DNA from: Flavobacteriales bacterium
GTDB lineage: Bacteria; Bacteroidota; Bacteroidia; Flavobacteriales_D; Sanyastnellaceae
Length of the DNA: 13,337 nt
Assembly: GCA_947464885.1 (NCBI GenBank)
Contig: CANHYZ010000020.1
Location: 1-13,337, forward strand
Direction: 5' to 3'
The notes beneath the pieces were generated by a model, which was not told the DNA's origin, did no database searches, and was given only the letters and a program-made list of their open reading frames with translations. Every line of letters starts with the position of its first letter. Within the stretch, counting starts at the first letter, position 1. This document shows, piece by piece, positions 12,947 to 13,337 of the stretch. Both the position numbers and the translations under genes were made by a program.

Positions 12947-13337
12947 TGAAGAACGTTTTCCTGGCAGCTGCGTGCTGGATGCTCGCCCTGCCCATGTTGT
13001 CACAGTCTCAGGTATTCAACATTTCTGATTTCGCTGAATACGATGGTTGCGATGCCATCATGCACGATAGTGAGGGAGGATTGTCGCCCTACATACCAAA
13101 CTCAAACAATACCATCACTATTTGCCCAGGAGCCGGAGAAACACAAGTGAATCTCTACTTCATTGGGTTTAACCTTTCGGCAGGAGATTTTCTCACGATT
13201 TACGATGGTCAAACGACGGCGGCTGCGCAGATTGGTCAGTATACCGGAGAAACACTTTTGTTTGAAACCATCAGTCCAACAGCATCCAATGCATCGGGCT
13301 GCCTGACGGTAAACTTTACCTCGAATTCAGACAACAA
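12943..13337 (+). CDS. Secreted CUB-domain protein, N-terminal part only
   Basis: The first 131 codons of a secreted protein that continues past the right edge. A signal peptide (MMKNVFLAAACWMLALPMLSQ) leads into one CUB-like domain from about residue 27: a cysteine in YDGCDAI, then SEGGLSPYIPNSNNTITICPG, NLYFIGFNLSAGDFLTIYDG and CLTVNFTSNSD, in the order expected for the SPxYP, F-x-L, D-x-L-x-IYDG and L-x-V-x-F-x-S-D strands of the fold. In Bacteroidota such domains open long surface or secreted proteins, often ending in a type IX secretion signal; that end is not visible. ATG 12943 overlaps the preceding stop (ATGA); the next codon is also ATG (12946) and could be the true start. Confidence 0.85.
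   Translation, partial: MMKNVFLAAACWMLALPMLSQSQVFNISDFAEYDGCDAIMHDSEGGLSPYIPNSNNTITICPGAGETQVNLYFIGFNLSAGDFLTIYDGQTTAAAQIGQYTGETLLFETISPTASNASGCLTVNFTSNSDN

Overview
The window reads as chromosomal DNA from a member of the Bacteroidota, most like the Flavobacteriales/Cryomorphaceae side of the phylum, though lineage below phylum is an inference. The grounds are: promoter -7 boxes of the TAnnTTTG type (one with a correctly spaced TTG, 19 nt upstream), gene starts with almost no Shine-Dalgarno sequences, a DAHP synthase fused to a C-terminal type II chorismate mutase, the block birA / rsfS-ftsH / cdsA-psd, and a secreted CUB-domain protein of the kind exported by the type IX system. There are no insertion sequences, phage genes, CRISPR arrays or obvious transferred islands. 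Most of the window is housekeeping sequence.

Layout. Positions 1-2616 (minus) hold a beta-oxidation operon: a FadN-like fused 3-hydroxyacyl-CoA dehydrogenase/enoyl-CoA hydratase, then the first 67 codons of a thiolase that runs off the left edge. A perfect 14-bp palindrome lies directly before the fadN start. birA (2747-3487, minus) is divergent from rsfS-ftsH (3587-5927, plus), which ends in a strong intrinsic terminator at 5933-5959. A new promoter then starts cdsA-psd (6013-7493), two steps of phosphatidylethanolamine synthesis joined by an ATGA overlap. A third plus-strand unit has an OmpA-family envelope protein (7577-8914) and a FAHD1-like acylpyruvase/oxaloacetate decarboxylase (8919-9530). 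The latter meets the minus-strand DAHP synthase-chorismate mutase (9517-10635) tail to tail, with a 14-bp overlap.

Positions 10690-11181 hold three minus-strand tRNA genes, Lys(TTT), Leu(GAG) and Leu(CAG), behind a near-textbook Bacteroidota promoter, with one intrinsic terminator inside the cluster and one after it. Next is a 387-residue GNAT-fold protein on the minus strand (11234-12397), resembling the YghO / bacterial ceramide synthase-like group. Divergent from it are a small secreted basic protein (12515-12946) and, overlapping by ATGA, the start of a secreted CUB-domain protein that leaves the right edge.

The themes are envelope building (cdsA, psd, ompA, FtsH quality control, possibly the acyltransferase and the CUB protein) and central metabolism (beta-oxidation, biotin transfer, aromatic amino acids, oxaloacetate clearance). 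No striking new defence or mobile system is visible. The best leads are the repeated placement of TAnnTTTG boxes 8-9 nt before the start codons of rsfS, cdsA and ompA, which implies leaderless or nearly leaderless messages, the uncharacterised small basic protein coupled to the CUB protein, and the acyltransferase.
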